From assembly GCF_025717065.2 (NCBI RefSeq), contig NZ_JAOVZO020000017.1, positions 310,001-374,000 of the forward strand: a DNA stretch of 64,000 nt, read 5' to 3'. Below the pieces are notes generated by a model. The model saw only the letters and a program-made list of their open reading frames with translations, made no database searches and had not been told where the DNA came from. A program made the position numbers and the translations under genes. The DNA is from Tahibacter soli. Lineage in GTDB: Bacteria > Pseudomonadota > Gammaproteobacteria > Xanthomonadales > Rhodanobacteraceae. This document shows, piece after piece, positions 16,820-26,082 of the stretch (position 1 is its first letter; each line of letters begins with the position of its first letter).

Positions 16820-19137
16820 GCGTCGAGATCGTCGGCGTACGGCACTACAGCCCGGCGTGCGCGCGCCTCGTCGCCGCGCGCATCGCGGCGCTGCGTCCGC
16901 GTCACGTCCTGATCGAGGGGCCGAGCGACTTCAACGCGCGCATCGACGAACTCGCGCTGCCGCATCGCCTGCCGATCGCGTTGTACAGCTACTACGCGAG
17001 CGACGAGGCCACGCATCACTGCTACGCGCCGTTCGTCGAGTTTTCGCCGGAATGGGCCGCGCTCGTCGCCGGCCGCGAGGTCGGCGCACACGTGCGTTTC
17101 GTCGACCTGCCGTACCACGCGCGCGCCTGGCGCGGCGAATCGCAGCGCTACGACGTCGCGGCGTGGCGAGGCCGCGACCGCTACGCGCGCGCGCAGGCGA
17201 GCCTCGCCGCGCGCTGCGGCGTCGACGGCGACGACGCGCTGTGGGATCACCTGTTCGAGCGCGGTGCCGATCCCGTCGATCTGCAGAAGCAGCTTTCTAC
17301 CTATTTCCACGAATTGCGCGGCGACGACGCCGGCGACCCGGCCGACGATGCGCGCGAGGCGTTCATGGCGCGCTACGTCGCGTGGGCCGCCGCGCAGGGG
17401 TGCGACGTCGTCGTCGTTTGCGGCGGCTGGCACGAGCCCGCGATCGAGCGCCTGTGGCCGTCGATCGGCGAGGTCGTCGACGAACCGTCGCTTGCGCCGG
17501 ACGCGTCGATAGCGCGCCACGGCAGCTTTCTCGTGCCGTATGCCGACCGGCGGCTCGACGCGCTCTCGGGCTACGGCGCCGGCATGCCGTCGCCGCAGTA
17601 CTACCGCTGGCTGTGGCGGCACGGCGCCGAACACGCGGCGCAGGCGGCGGTGCGCGCGGTCGTGGCGCGGCTGCGCGCGAAGAAACAATCCGTGTCGACC
17701 GCGAGCCTCGTCGCCGCGCAGCAGCGCATCGACGGGCTTGCGCGCCTGCGCGGTCACGCCGCGCCGCTGCGCTGCGACGTGCTCGACGGACTCGCCGACG
17801 CGCTCGTCGACGGCGCGCTGGACGCGCCGCTGCCGTGGACGGCACGCGAACGCCTGCGCGGCGACGTCGATCCGCGGCTGCGCGAGGCGCTGCTCGCGCT
17901 GACCGGCGAGCACGAAGGCCTGCTCGACGGTGCGACGCCGCAGCCGCCGCTCGTCGCCGACGTCGCGCGCCTGTTGGCGCTCAACGATCTGGAACCCGGC
18001 GCGCGCACGCGCGAGTTCGCGCTCGACCGGCGCGACACGAACGACGCGTCCCGTGCGATCGTGCTGTGGCGATTGCACCTGTTGCGCATCAGCGGCTACA
18101 CGCTCGACGGCGTCGACGCGCCCGGTGCCGCGCGCGGTCTCGCGCCGGATCTTGCGTATCTCGAACGCTGGCGCGTGCGACGAACCGACGCGGCCGTCGC
18201 CGAGCTGATCGAGGCGGGCGCCTGGGGGCCCGACCTCGCGACCGCCGCGCGCGAACGGTTGTCCGAACGGCTCGCGGCGACCGGCGATCCCGCACGATTG
18301 GCCGACGGCGTCGTCGACGCCGTGCGCGCGGGCTTTGCGGATCTCGGTACTCGTACGCTCGGCGCGCTCGACGCCGCGCTCGCGCGCAGCCACGATCACG
18401 GCGCGCTCGCGGCGGCGGGCCTGCGGCTCGCGTCGCTGGCCGAACAGGGCTTCTGGCGCGAATCGCTGGCCGCGCCGCTCGCGCCGCTCCTGACCGCGCT
18501 GCTCGCGCGGCTGACGTGGCTCGTCGAAGGCATCGCCGGCGCGCAGGCGCCGGCCGACGCGGCCGACATCGACGCGGTCCGCTGCATCGAGCGCGTGACG
18601 CGCGGCGACCTGCCGGTCGATGCGCATGCGGCATCGGCCGCGCTCGCGCTGCTGCGCCGGCGCAGCGGCGACACCGACGCGCCGCCGGCCTTGCGCGGCG
18701 CGGCGTTCGGCCTGCTCTGGCGCCGTCGCGCGCAAGTGGCGCAGCACGACGTCGGCGCCGCCGCGCGCGCGATGCCGAACGCGACGACGCTCGGCGACTT
18801 TCTGTCGGGCCTGTTCGCGCTCGCGCGCGAAGACGTCGTCGCGTCGGCCGAACTCGTCGCGGCGCTCGACCGCGGCTTCGTCGCGCTCGGCGACGACGAG
18901 TTTCTCGTCGCGCTGCCGGCGCTGCGGCAGGCGTTCGCCTGGTTTCCGCCCCGCGAGCGCGGCGAGCTCGCCGCCACCGTCGCGCGCCTGCACGGGGCCG
19001 GCGCGGGCACGGCGCACGCATTGACCGCGCGGCTGCCGGTGGACGTCGACGCGATCGGCCGCGCGCGCGAACTCGAGCGCGACGTCGACGCGGTGCTCGC
19101 GCGTTACGGCCTCGCGCGCACGGAGATCGGCGCATGA
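16816..19137 (+). CDS. DUF5682 family protein (YehM-like)
   Basis: 773 aa. It begins MSVEIVGVRHYSPACARLV, with conserved phrases GVRHYSP, LIEGPSD and VVVCGGWHEPAIE in the first 230 residues, as in DUF5682/YehM proteins encoded next to YehL-type MoxR ATPases. The early His/Glu-rich motifs resemble an active site (a TraB/erythromycin-esterase-like fold has crossed my mind, unproven). The remainder is helical and Ala/Arg-rich. The ATG overlaps the moxR stop and its own stop overlaps the VWA start, each by 4 bases. No experimental function is known to me. Confidence 0.8.
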   Translation: MSVEIVGVRHYSPACARLVAARIAALRPRHVLIEGPSDFNARIDELALPHRLPIALYSYYASDEATHHCYAPFVEFSPEWAALVAGREVGAHVRFVDLPYHARAWRGESQRYDVAAWRGRDRYARAQASLAARCGVDGDDALWDHLFERGADPVDLQKQLSTYFHELRGDDAGDPADDAREAFMARYVAWAAAQGCDVVVVCGGWHEPAIERLWPSIGEVVDEPSLAPDASIARHGSFLVPYADRRLDALSGYGAGMPSPQYYRWLWRHGAEHAAQAAVRAVVARLRAKKQSVSTASLVAAQQRIDGLARLRGHAAPLRCDVLDGLADALVDGALDAPLPWTARERLRGDVDPRLREALLALTGEHEGLLDGATPQPPLVADVARLLALNDLEPGARTREFALDRRDTNDASRAIVLWRLHLLRISGYTLDGVDAPGAARGLAPDLAYLERWRVRRTDAAVAELIEAGAWGPDLATAARERLSERLAATGDPARLADGVVDAVRAGFADLGTRTLGALDAALARSHDHGALAAAGLRLASLAEQGFWRESLAAPLAPLLTALLARLTWLVEGIAGAQAPADAADIDAVRCIERVTRGDLPVDAHAASAALALLRRRSGDTDAPPALRGAAFGLLWRRRAQVAQHDVGAAARAMPNATTLGDFLSGLFALAREDVVASAELVAALDRGFVALGDDEFLVALPALRQAFAWFPPRERGELAATVARLHGAGAGTAHALTARLPVDVDAIGRARELERDVDAVLARYGLARTEIGA

Positions 19138-20294
19138 CGACGACACCGCTGCAGCGCTGGCGATTGCTGCTCGGCGAGGCCGCCGAGCAGGCGTGCGGCG
19201 GCCTTGGCGGTTCCGCGGGCGCCGACGGCGGCGGCGATGCGAGCGACGGCGATCTCGCGGCGATGGACCGGGCGCTGGCGTGGCTCTACGGCCGCGACGA
19301 AGAACAGCGCGGCCGCCATCAGCACGAGCGCGCCGCCGGCCTCGGCGCCAGCACGCTGACCGTGCCGGAGTGGGTCAACGCGGTGCACACGCTGTTTCCG
19401 AAGGAGACGATCGAGCGGCTCGAACGCGACGCGGTCGAGCGCTATCGCATCGACGAGATCGTCACGAACCGCGACGTGCTCGAACGGCTGCGGCCGAATC
19501 CGGCGCTGCTCAAAGCCGTGCTCCGCTCCAAGCATCTGATGAATCCCGACGTGCTGGCGCTCGCCCGCGCGCTCGTCGCCGAGGTCGTGCGGCAGCTGAT
19601 CGAAGCGCTCGCGACGCAACTGACGCAGGCGTTCGCCGGCGTGCGCAACCGGCGCCGCCGCACGCGCGTGGCGAACTCGCGCAATTTCGACGCGGCGGCG
19701 ACGCTGCGCGCGAACCTGAAACATTACGATCCGTCCACAAAGAAACTATTTCTGCGCAACCCGCTGTTCAACACGCGCAGCACGCGTGCGATCGAACGCT
19801 GGCAGCTCGTGCTGCTGGTCGACCAGAGCGGCAGCATGCTCGGCAGCGTGATCCACACGGCGGTGACGGCCGCATGCCTGTACGGCTTGCCGGGCATCCG
19901 CACGCATCTCGTCGCGTTCGACACGAACGTCGTCGACCTGACCGGCGAAATCGACGATCCGGTCGAGACGCTGATGCGCGTGCAGCTCGGCGGCGGCACC
20001 GACATCGCGCGCGCGATGCAGTACGCGGCCGAGCTGATCGAGACGCCGCGCCGGGCGATCGTCGTGCTCGTGAGCGACCTGTACGAAGGCGGCTCGCCGT
20101 CGCACCTGCTCGCGCTGACGCAGTCGCTGGTCGCGCAGGGCACGCGCGTGCTCGCGCTCGCGGCGCTCGACGAGGCGGCCGAGCCCGCGTTCGACCGCGC
20201 GCTCGGCGCGCAGATGGTCGAACGCGGCGCCGAAGTCGGCGCGATGACGCCGGGCGAACTCGCCGCGTGGCTCGCGCAGAAACTGCGCCGATGA
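19134..20294 (+). CDS. VWA-domain protein, YehP-like
   Basis: 386 aa. The C-terminal von Willebrand A domain keeps a complete metal-ion-dependent adhesion site: DQSGS (D230-S234), the threonine in GGGTD (T289) and the aspartate in SDLYEG (D315). The N-terminal 200 residues are helical and contain an Arg-rich patch (RNRRRRTR, about 171-178) that could contact nucleic acid. VWA proteins of this type are the usual partners of MoxR ATPases. In Rtc RNA-repair operons a VWA-containing Ro60 homologue acts as an RNA cofactor, an analogy worth keeping in mind here. Coupled by 4-base overlaps to the genes on both sides. Confidence 0.9.
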   Translation: MTTTPLQRWRLLLGEAAEQACGGLGGSAGADGGGDASDGDLAAMDRALAWLYGRDEEQRGRHQHERAAGLGASTLTVPEWVNAVHTLFPKETIERLERDAVERYRIDEIVTNRDVLERLRPNPALLKAVLRSKHLMNPDVLALARALVAEVVRQLIEALATQLTQAFAGVRNRRRRTRVANSRNFDAAATLRANLKHYDPSTKKLFLRNPLFNTRSTRAIERWQLVLLVDQSGSMLGSVIHTAVTAACLYGLPGIRTHLVAFDTNVVDLTGEIDDPVETLMRVQLGGGTDIARAMQYAAELIETPRRAIVVLVSDLYEGGSPSHLLALTQSLVAQGTRVLALAALDEAAEPAFDRALGAQMVERGAEVGAMTPGELAAWLAQKLRR

Positions 20295-22219
20295 GAACCG
20301 ATCTTCTCGCGCTCGGTTCCGAGGCGCTGACGCAGCTGTCGAACGCGGGCCTGTACAAGCGCGCGCAGCGCGAGTTCGACGGCGGCTACCGGCCCGAACT
20401 GCGCGTCGCCGACGACGGCGCCGTGCACGGCCGCTACGCCGACGGCGTCGAAGCGAGCCTGCCGGCCGGCGCGAGCCTGCGCGAAGGCCGCTGCACCTGC
20501 GGCGCGGCGGGCATCTGCCGGCATCGCCTCGCGCTGGTGCTCGCGTATCAGTCGCACGCGAGCGCCGCGTCGGCGACGCCCGCGCCACCGGCCGATCCGT
20601 CGTCGATCGACGAGGCGGCGCTCGTCGCGAGCCTGCCGCGCGCAATCGTCGAGGCGGCGCGCCGGCTGACGGCGCGCGGGCTCGTCGTCGACGTCGAGCG
20701 CGCGAGCGCGGCCGATCCGATCGCGACCGCGCGCCTGCCGACGGCGACCGTGCGCTTTCTCGCCGGCGCCGACCTCGCGTTCGCGCGCTGCGACTGCGCG
20801 CTCGGCGAGCGCTGCGAACATGTGGTTCTGGCCGTGCGCGCGTTTCGCCTCGCGGCCGAACGCGATGCCGGCGCGCCGCGCGCGCGCGTGGAACTCGGCG
20901 CGCGCGACGATGCGACCGCGGAACAGTGGCCCGCCGTCGATGCGCTCGTCGCGCTCGTCGTCGAGCGCGGTGTCGCGGCCGGCGCCGCGACGCACGCCGC
21001 GGCGCTGACGGCGGCGTTCGACGAGGCACGCGAACGCCGCGCGACCTGGCTGACGTTCGCGCTCGAAGCGCTGCAGGAATGGCTGCACGGATTCGATGCG
21101 CGCAGCGCGCGCTATCGCACCGAGGACGGCATCGCGCTCGTCGCCGAACTCGCCGCGCGCACGCGCGCCGCGAGCGGCGCGGGTGCGTTGTCGCGCCGCG
21201 ACGTGCTCGGCGTCGACGAGCCGATGGAAAGCGAGCTCGGACGCACGCGGCTCGTGTCGCTCGGCGCGCGCGTGCAGGTCGACGGCGGCACGCGCGTGGC
21301 GCGCGTCGCGCTGATCGATCCCGACACCGGCACGCGCCTCGTCGTGCGGCACGAAAGCACCGTCGCGGCCGAGGCGGCGCCCGGCGCGATCGAACGATTG
21401 CGGGTCGCGCCGGGCGTCGCGCTCGGTGCGCTCGCGCGCGGACAGATCGTCGCGACCACGCTGCGCCGTCGCGCGAACGGCGAGCTGAAGATCGGCGCGA
21501 CCTGGGGCGGCCGGCTGTCGCTGACGCCGCAGAACGGCGACTGGCGCACGCTGCCGGCCGCCGCGGTCATCCGCGATCTGGCCGCGTGGCGCGACGCCGA
21601 GCGCGAAGCCGCGCCGGGCGTGCTGCGTCCGCGTCACGGCCTGGCCGACTTCCGTGTGATCGCGCTCGACACGGTGCGCGACGTCGCCTACGACCCGGTG
21701 GAGCAATGCCTGACCGCGTGGTGCGAAGACGCCGCCGGCAATGCGTTCGCGCTCGTGCGCGAGCACGACGGCGCGGCGCCCGGCGCGCTCGACGCGCTGT
21801 ACGCGGCGCTGACCGGCGCAGACGGAGCGCCGCGATTCGTCGCGGGTCCGCTGCGTCGCGACGGGGCATTCGTGCGTGTCGATCCGTGGTCGGTCGCGAC
21901 GACGACGCGGCTATGCGTGCCGGATACCGAGAACGCGACCGGCGCGCTGGCGGCAGCGCCGGTCGGACGCCTGCCGCGCGCGCACGATCCGCTCGCAAGT
22001 GTGCTGCACGACGCGGCGCTCGTGTTGGCCGAGGCGCTGCATCGCGGCCTGCGCGACGCGGGCGAGGGTTGGCGCGAACGCGCGGGCGGCGCGGCGGCGA
22101 AACTGGACGCCGTCGGCTTCGCGACGCTCGCCGCCGGTATAGGCGCGGCCGCGCGCGGCGAGCGTCGCGCGATCGCGGACCATTGCCTGCGGCTAAAGTC
22201 GCTGGTCGAGCGCCTGTGA
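20291..22219 (+). CDS. SWIM zinc-finger protein with two SWIM motifs, YehQ-like
   Basis: 642 aa. Two intact CxC-x5-CxH motifs are visible: C68, C70, C76, H78 ([11 protein letters not shown]) and C167, C169, C175, H177 ([11 protein letters not shown]). SWIM fingers bind zinc and commonly mediate DNA, RNA or protein contacts. The remaining 450 residues contain beta-rich segments that I cannot assign. Last gene of the operon, overlapping the VWA gene by 4 bases; a GC-rich hairpin and then aceK follow. Membership of the YehL-YehM-YehP-YehQ set is clear from order and motifs; biochemical role unknown. Confidence 0.88.
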   Translation: MRTDLLALGSEALTQLSNAGLYKRAQREFDGGYRPELRVADDGAVHGRYADGVEASLPAGASLREGRCTCGAAGICRHRLALVLAYQSHASAASATPAPPADPSSIDEAALVASLPRAIVEAARRLTARGLVVDVERASAADPIATARLPTATVRFLAGADLAFARCDCALGERCEHVVLAVRAFRLAAERDAGAPRARVELGARDDATAEQWPAVDALVALVVERGVAAGAATHAAALTAAFDEARERRATWLTFALEALQEWLHGFDARSARYRTEDGIALVAELAARTRAASGAGALSRRDVLGVDEPMESELGRTRLVSLGARVQVDGGTRVARVALIDPDTGTRLVVRHESTVAAEAAPGAIERLRVAPGVALGALARGQIVATTLRRRANGELKIGATWGGRLSLTPQNGDWRTLPAAAVIRDLAAWRDAEREAAPGVLRPRHGLADFRVIALDTVRDVAYDPVEQCLTAWCEDAAGNAFALVREHDGAAPGALDALYAALTGADGAPRFVAGPLRRDGAFVRVDPWSVATTTRLCVPDTENATGALAAAPVGRLPRAHDPLASVLHDAALVLAEALHRGLRDAGEGWRERAGGAAAKLDAVGFATLAAGIGAAARGERRAIADHCLRLKSLVERL

Positions 22220-22223
22220 CGAC

Positions 22224-22241
22224 CGCGGCCGCACGGCCGCG
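22224..22241 (+). terminator. GC-rich hairpin after the SWIM gene
   Basis: Arms CGCGGCCG and CGGCCGCG with a two-base spacer lie immediately after the SWIM gene stop and 42 bases before aceK. The U-run is poor (GTTTCG), so termination would be weak; it may only mark the operon end. Confidence 0.3.
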
Positions 22242-22283
22242 ACCGTTTCGCGCTGCGCGACGGCCTTTTGCGATACTCGCGCC

Positions 22284-24002
22284 ATGACCGATCCCGTTCA
22301 CGTGGCAGACGCGCTCGTCGCCGGCTTCGCCGACTATCACGCGCGCTTTCGCGCGATCACGCAGCGCGCGCAGCGGCGCTTCGAGGCGCGCGACTGGAGC
22401 GCTGCCGGCGACGACGCGGTCGAACGCATCGAGCTGTACGACCGCTGCATCGGCGAGATGGCCGTTCGGCTCGACGCGCTGCTCGGCGCGCGCATCGGCG
22501 AACGCGCGGTGTGGGTGCCGGTGCGCGAAGCGTACGCGCGGGCGATCGCGCGGCTGCTCGATCAGGAATTGTATAAAACGTGGTTCAACACGCTGACGCG
22601 GCGTTTCTTCAAGACGCGCGGCGTCGATCCCGGCATCGAGTTCGTCGCGCTCGACATCGAGCCGACCGACCGCATCACGCATCCGGTCGCGCGCCACAGC
22701 TATGCGGTGTGGGGAAACCTGCCGCGCGTGTTCCAGGCCGTGCTCGACGACTATCCGTTCGGCGCGGCCTACGCGCATGCGGGCCTGTGCGCGATCCGCA
22801 TCGCGCAGGCGCTGTCGCGCCGGCTCGACGCGTGGGGGCCCGATCCGGTGCGCGCGATCGAGCTGATGCAGACCGTGTTCTACCGCGAGCAGCGCGCGTA
22901 CCTCGTCGGCCGCGTGTTCGGCGTCGAGCGCATCGCGCCGCTCGTGATCGCGCTCGTCAACGACGCCGCCGGCATCCGCGCCGACGCGGTGCTGACCGAG
23001 CGCGAGCACGTCGCGCAGGCGTTCGGCTACACGCGCAGCTACTACCAGGCCGATCTCGAAACCGTCGGCGACGCCGTGGTGTTCCTGCGCACGCTGCTGC
23101 CGAACAAGCCGATCGACGAGCTGTACACCGTGCTCGGCCGCGCCAAGCAGGGCAAGACCGAGCGCTACCGGCATTTCTTCCGGCATCTGGCGCGCGATCC
23201 GGACGAGACGTTCGTGCACGCCGAAGGCGAACGCGGCATGGTGATGCTGGTGTTCACGCTGCCGTCGTATCCGGTGGTGTTCAAGCTGATCCGCGACCGC
23301 TTCGCGTTTCCGAAGGAGACGGCGCGCGAAGAAGTCATGGCCAAGTACCGGCTCGTGTTTCATCACGACCGCGCCGGTCGCCTGGTCGATGCGCAGGAAT
23401 TCCGGTTCCTGCGTTTTCCACAAAAAATGTTCGCGCCGGCGCTGCTGGCCGAAATCCTCGCCGAATGCCGCGACAGCGCGTACGTCGACGGCACCGATCT
23501 CGTGATCGCGCATTGCTATATCGAGCGCCGGCTGCGACCGCTGAACCTGTACCTGCGCGAAGTCGACGCCGACGCCGCGCGCCGCGCCGCCGTCGACTAC
23601 GGCCAGGCGATCAAGGATCTGGCGCGCAGCAACGTGTTTCCGGGCGACCTCCTGCTCAAGAATTTCGGCATCACGCGCAACGGCCGCGCGATCTTCTACG
23701 ACTACGACGAGCTGTGCCTCGTCACCGAATGCCGCTTCCGCGCGCTGCCCGACGACGAGGAACGCCCGGGCGGCGATGCCTGGTACGTCGGTCCGCACGA
23801 CGTGTTTCCGGAGCAGTTTCCGCGCTTTCTGGGGCTCTCGGACGACGCGCGCGCGGCGCTGCTCGAACGGCACGGCGACATCTTCGACGTGCGCTGGTGG
23901 CTCGACCTGCAGGCATCCATCCGCGCCGGGCGGCGCATCGACGTGCCGCCGTATCCGGCGTCGGCGGGCGTGGTGCCGGAAGTATTGTGGAGCGGGGTGT
24001 GA
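22284..24002 (+). CDS. aceK: Isocitrate dehydrogenase kinase/phosphatase
   Basis: 572 aa, the normal AceK length. It phosphorylates and dephosphorylates isocitrate dehydrogenase to divide carbon between the TCA cycle and the glyoxylate bypass. Family phrases are intact: RFEARDW...[10 protein letters not shown] near the N-terminus, the ATP-binding segment [19 protein letters not shown] (about 313-331) and the catalytic loop with [12 protein letters not shown] and YDYDELCLV (about 455-482). The glyoxylate genes aceB/aceA and icd are not in the window, so the gene stands alone, as in other Xanthomonadales. It is 64 bases downstream of the SWIM gene, and I see nothing that links it to that operon functionally. 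Confidence 0.97.
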   Translation: MTDPVHVADALVAGFADYHARFRAITQRAQRRFEARDWSAAGDDAVERIELYDRCIGEMAVRLDALLGARIGERAVWVPVREAYARAIARLLDQELYKTWFNTLTRRFFKTRGVDPGIEFVALDIEPTDRITHPVARHSYAVWGNLPRVFQAVLDDYPFGAAYAHAGLCAIRIAQALSRRLDAWGPDPVRAIELMQTVFYREQRAYLVGRVFGVERIAPLVIALVNDAAGIRADAVLTEREHVAQAFGYTRSYYQADLETVGDAVVFLRTLLPNKPIDELYTVLGRAKQGKTERYRHFFRHLARDPDETFVHAEGERGMVMLVFTLPSYPVVFKLIRDRFAFPKETAREEVMAKYRLVFHHDRAGRLVDAQEFRFLRFPQKMFAPALLAEILAECRDSAYVDGTDLVIAHCYIERRLRPLNLYLREVDADAARRAAVDYGQAIKDLARSNVFPGDLLLKNFGITRNGRAIFYDYDELCLVTECRFRALPDDEERPGGDAWYVGPHDVFPEQFPRFLGLSDDARAALLERHGDIFDVRWWLDLQASIRAGRRIDVPPYPASAGVVPEVLWSGV

Positions 24003-24055
24003 ACTCGCCGTGCCCGGCGCGCTCCAAGCGCCGTCACGTCACGAGGATCGCCCCG

Positions 24056-24712
24056 ATGCAAGCCGTTGCCGAGCCCGGCCTGTTGCGCCGCAACCGCGGA
24101 TTCATTCTCTTCATGCTGCTGATGGTCGTGTTCCGCACGTCGTTCGCGGACTGGAACACGGTGCCGACCGGCTCGATGCAGCCGACCATCGTCGAGGGCG
24201 ACCGCATCCTCATCGACAAGCTCGCCTTCGACCTCATCGTACCGCTGACGCACACGAGCCTGTATCGCTTCGGCGATCCCGAGCGCGGCGACATCGTCGT
24301 GTTCGATTCGGCCAAGGCAAATACGCGGCTCGTCAAGCGCGTGATCGGCGTGCCGGGCGACGTCGTGCAACTCGTCGACAACCGGCTCGTCGTCAACGGC
24401 GAGAAGGCACGGTACGACGATCTGCGCGAGACGCCGATGGGCGTCGAGGCGACCGAAACGATCGCCGGGTTCTCGCATCGCGTGCTGTGGATGCCCAAGC
24501 GCCGCAACCCGCTGGCGAACTTCGGGCCGGTCACCGTCCCGGACGGACACTATCTCGCGTTCGGCGACAGCCGCGACAACAGCATGGACAGCCGCTACTA
24601 CGGCTTCGTGCCTCGCGAGGAGATCGCCGGCCGCACGCGCAGCGTCGTGGTGTCGCTCAACTACGACAACTACTATCTGCCGCGGTCGGATCGGTTCTGG
24701 CACAGGCTGTGA
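24056..24712 (+). CDS. lepB: Signal peptidase I
   Basis: 218 aa. An N-terminal membrane segment (GFILFMLLMVVFRTSF, 15-30) anchors the enzyme; the catalytic Ser/Lys dyad is S40 in PTGSMQPT and K94 in RLVKRVIG. The C-terminal box GDSRDNSMDSRYYGFVP is the conserved signal-peptidase signature. It removes leader peptides from exported proteins at the outer face of the inner membrane. It has only one clear membrane span and lacks the long E. coli insertions, so it may be a second, smaller LepB in addition to a canonical lepA-linked copy elsewhere; that is a guess. The ATG is preceded by a weak GAGGAT site. Confidence 0.93.
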   Translation: MQAVAEPGLLRRNRGFILFMLLMVVFRTSFADWNTVPTGSMQPTIVEGDRILIDKLAFDLIVPLTHTSLYRFGDPERGDIVVFDSAKANTRLVKRVIGVPGDVVQLVDNRLVVNGEKARYDDLRETPMGVEATETIAGFSHRVLWMPKRRNPLANFGPVTVPDGHYLAFGDSRDNSMDSRYYGFVPREEIAGRTRSVVVSLNYDNYYLPRSDRFWHRL

Positions 24713-24731
24713 GACGGCAAGTCGTCAGCTT

Positions 24732-24757
24732 GTCATCCCGGCCTCCGCCGGGATGAC
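24732..24757. repeat. REP-like palindrome GTCATCCCGGC, single hairpin
   Basis: A perfect 11-bp stem (GTCATCCCGGC / GCCGGGATGAC) with loop CTCC lies between lepB and the convergent small ORF. The same family, with GTCATCCCAGC, occurs as a facing pair at 32759-32836. Such GTCAT-type repeats resemble the extragenic palindromes mobilised by RAYT transposases in Xanthomonadales. It may also terminate lepB. Confidence 0.65.
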
Positions 24758-24776
24758 GAGCAAAAAGCAGCCGACG

Positions 24777-24944
24777 CTAGCAAGCCCCACATTCCACATT
24801 GCCGACCGGCACCGCGTTCGCGCGCAGCGGCGTCGTCGCCACGCGCTCGGGCGTTGCGGGCTCCTGTCGCACAGCCGGTTCGAGATCTTCCGGGCGCGTG
24901 ACGTAGCCGTGCAGGAACAGCAGGTCCTTGGCGAGCGAATACAT
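24777..24944 (-). CDS. Small hypothetical protein divergent from LysR gene
   Basis: 55 aa beginning MYSLAKDLLFLHGYVTRPEDL and ending in NVECGAC. A strong Shine-Dalgarno GGAGGAAA stands just before the ATG, the best argument that it is translated. It is divergent from the LysR regulator (113-bp gap), the classic arrangement for a target gene. No transmembrane segment or known domain; the two C-terminal cysteines (CGAC) could bind a metal or form a disulphide. A longer in-frame start adds 30 Arg-rich residues and is less likely. Function unknown. Confidence 0.6.
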   Translation of the reverse strand: MYSLAKDLLFLHGYVTRPEDLEPAVRQEPATPERVATTPLRANAVPVGNVECGAC

Positions 24945-25057
24945 GTTTCCTCCGGTTCGCGCCGGGCGGCGCGGTTTGAATGTGCTGCGAAGCGTAGTCC
25001 TCGCCGCTGCACGCAAAAAGCGATATGTTTGCAAGCCAGCCTTGAAGGAAATTCAAG

Positions 25058-25984
25058 ATGGCGCGCGCACCCCTGGCGGCTCTGCAGGCATTCGTGCTGG
25101 CCGCCCAGTACAAGAACCTGTCGCGCGCGGCCGAGCGTCTGAATCTCACCGTCAGCGCGCTGTCGCATCAGATCCGCGCGCTCGAGCAGCGCCTGGGGCA
25201 GCGCCTGTTCGAACGGGGGCCGCGCGGCGTTTCGCTGACGGCCGACGGCGAGCGACTGCTCGACGCGGTCGCCTCGCCGCTCGAATCGATCGAGCGCGCG
25301 CTCGCGCCGGTCAAGACGAGCCGCGAAGGCGCGCTCTCGCTGTCGATGATGACGACGTTCGCGTCGGGCTGGCTCGTGCCGCGCCTGCCGCGCTTCGTCG
25401 AGAAGCATCCCGAACTCGAACTGCAGCTGCATTCGGGCGTCGCGCTCGTCGACTTCGCGCGCGAGCCGGTCGACGCCGCGCTGCGCTTCGGTCCCGGGCA
25501 GTGGCCCGGCCTGAACGCCGTGCACCTGTTCGACGAATGGATCGCGCCGGTCGCCAGCCCCGGTTTCGTCGAACGGCACAAGCTGGCGCTGCCGGTGTCG
25601 AGCGATCTTGCGCGGCTGCCGCTGCTCGGCGATCCCGGCGAGCGCTGGAAGGACTGGTTCGACCTCCACGGCGGCGCGCCGCCGCGCCGTTACGTCGCAA
25701 GCTTCGGCGATTCGGAAACGCTGCACCGCGCGGCGGTCGAAGGGCTCGGCGTCGCGCTCGGCCGCATGGTCACCGCGCGTCCGCTGATCCACGCCGGTCG
25801 GCTTGTCGTGCTGGTGCCCGAACGCCTGCGGTCGGAATGGTCGTACTACCTCGTCTATCCGCCGCGTTCGGCGAGGCACGCCGGCGTCGCGGCGTTTCGC
25901 GAATGGGTGCTTGAAGAAGCCGCCGTGTACCAGGCCGGCGGCGTGGTCGACGCGCAACAGTCGCGCAAGAAAGCCAGGCGCTGA
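25058..25984 (+). CDS. LysR-family transcriptional regulator, GcvA-like
   Basis: 308 aa. The winged helix-turn-helix occupies the first 60 residues (LSRAAERLNLTVSALSHQIRALEQRLG with the typical QRLFERGPRG wing), followed by a substrate-binding domain (MMTTFASGWLVPRLPRF, about 95-110; DSETLHRAAVEGLGVALG, about 220-237) resembling the GcvA/AmpR group. The ATG has AAGGAA upstream. It probably controls the small divergent gene at 24777-24944 and itself. The effector cannot be read from sequence. Confidence 0.9.
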   Translation: MARAPLAALQAFVLAAQYKNLSRAAERLNLTVSALSHQIRALEQRLGQRLFERGPRGVSLTADGERLLDAVASPLESIERALAPVKTSREGALSLSMMTTFASGWLVPRLPRFVEKHPELELQLHSGVALVDFAREPVDAALRFGPGQWPGLNAVHLFDEWIAPVASPGFVERHKLALPVSSDLARLPLLGDPGERWKDWFDLHGGAPPRRYVASFGDSETLHRAAVEGLGVALGRMVTARPLIHAGRLVVLVPERLRSEWSYYLVYPPRSARHAGVAAFREWVLEEAAVYQAGGVVDAQQSRKKARR

Positions 25985-26082
25985 ATCGAACGCGCGGCGC
26001 GCCGAGCCGAGCGCGGCGTGCGCCCGGCCGTTGCGCGCGCGTGCTAGCCTGCCGGCCCCCGCCTGTTTCCCTGGAGAGGATC

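Noticed and set aside
22284..24002. aceK as part of the RNA-repair/DUF4132 system because it follows directly
   Set aside because: AceK is a well-known core metabolic regulator; a hairpin and 64 bases separate it, and there is no coupling overlap.
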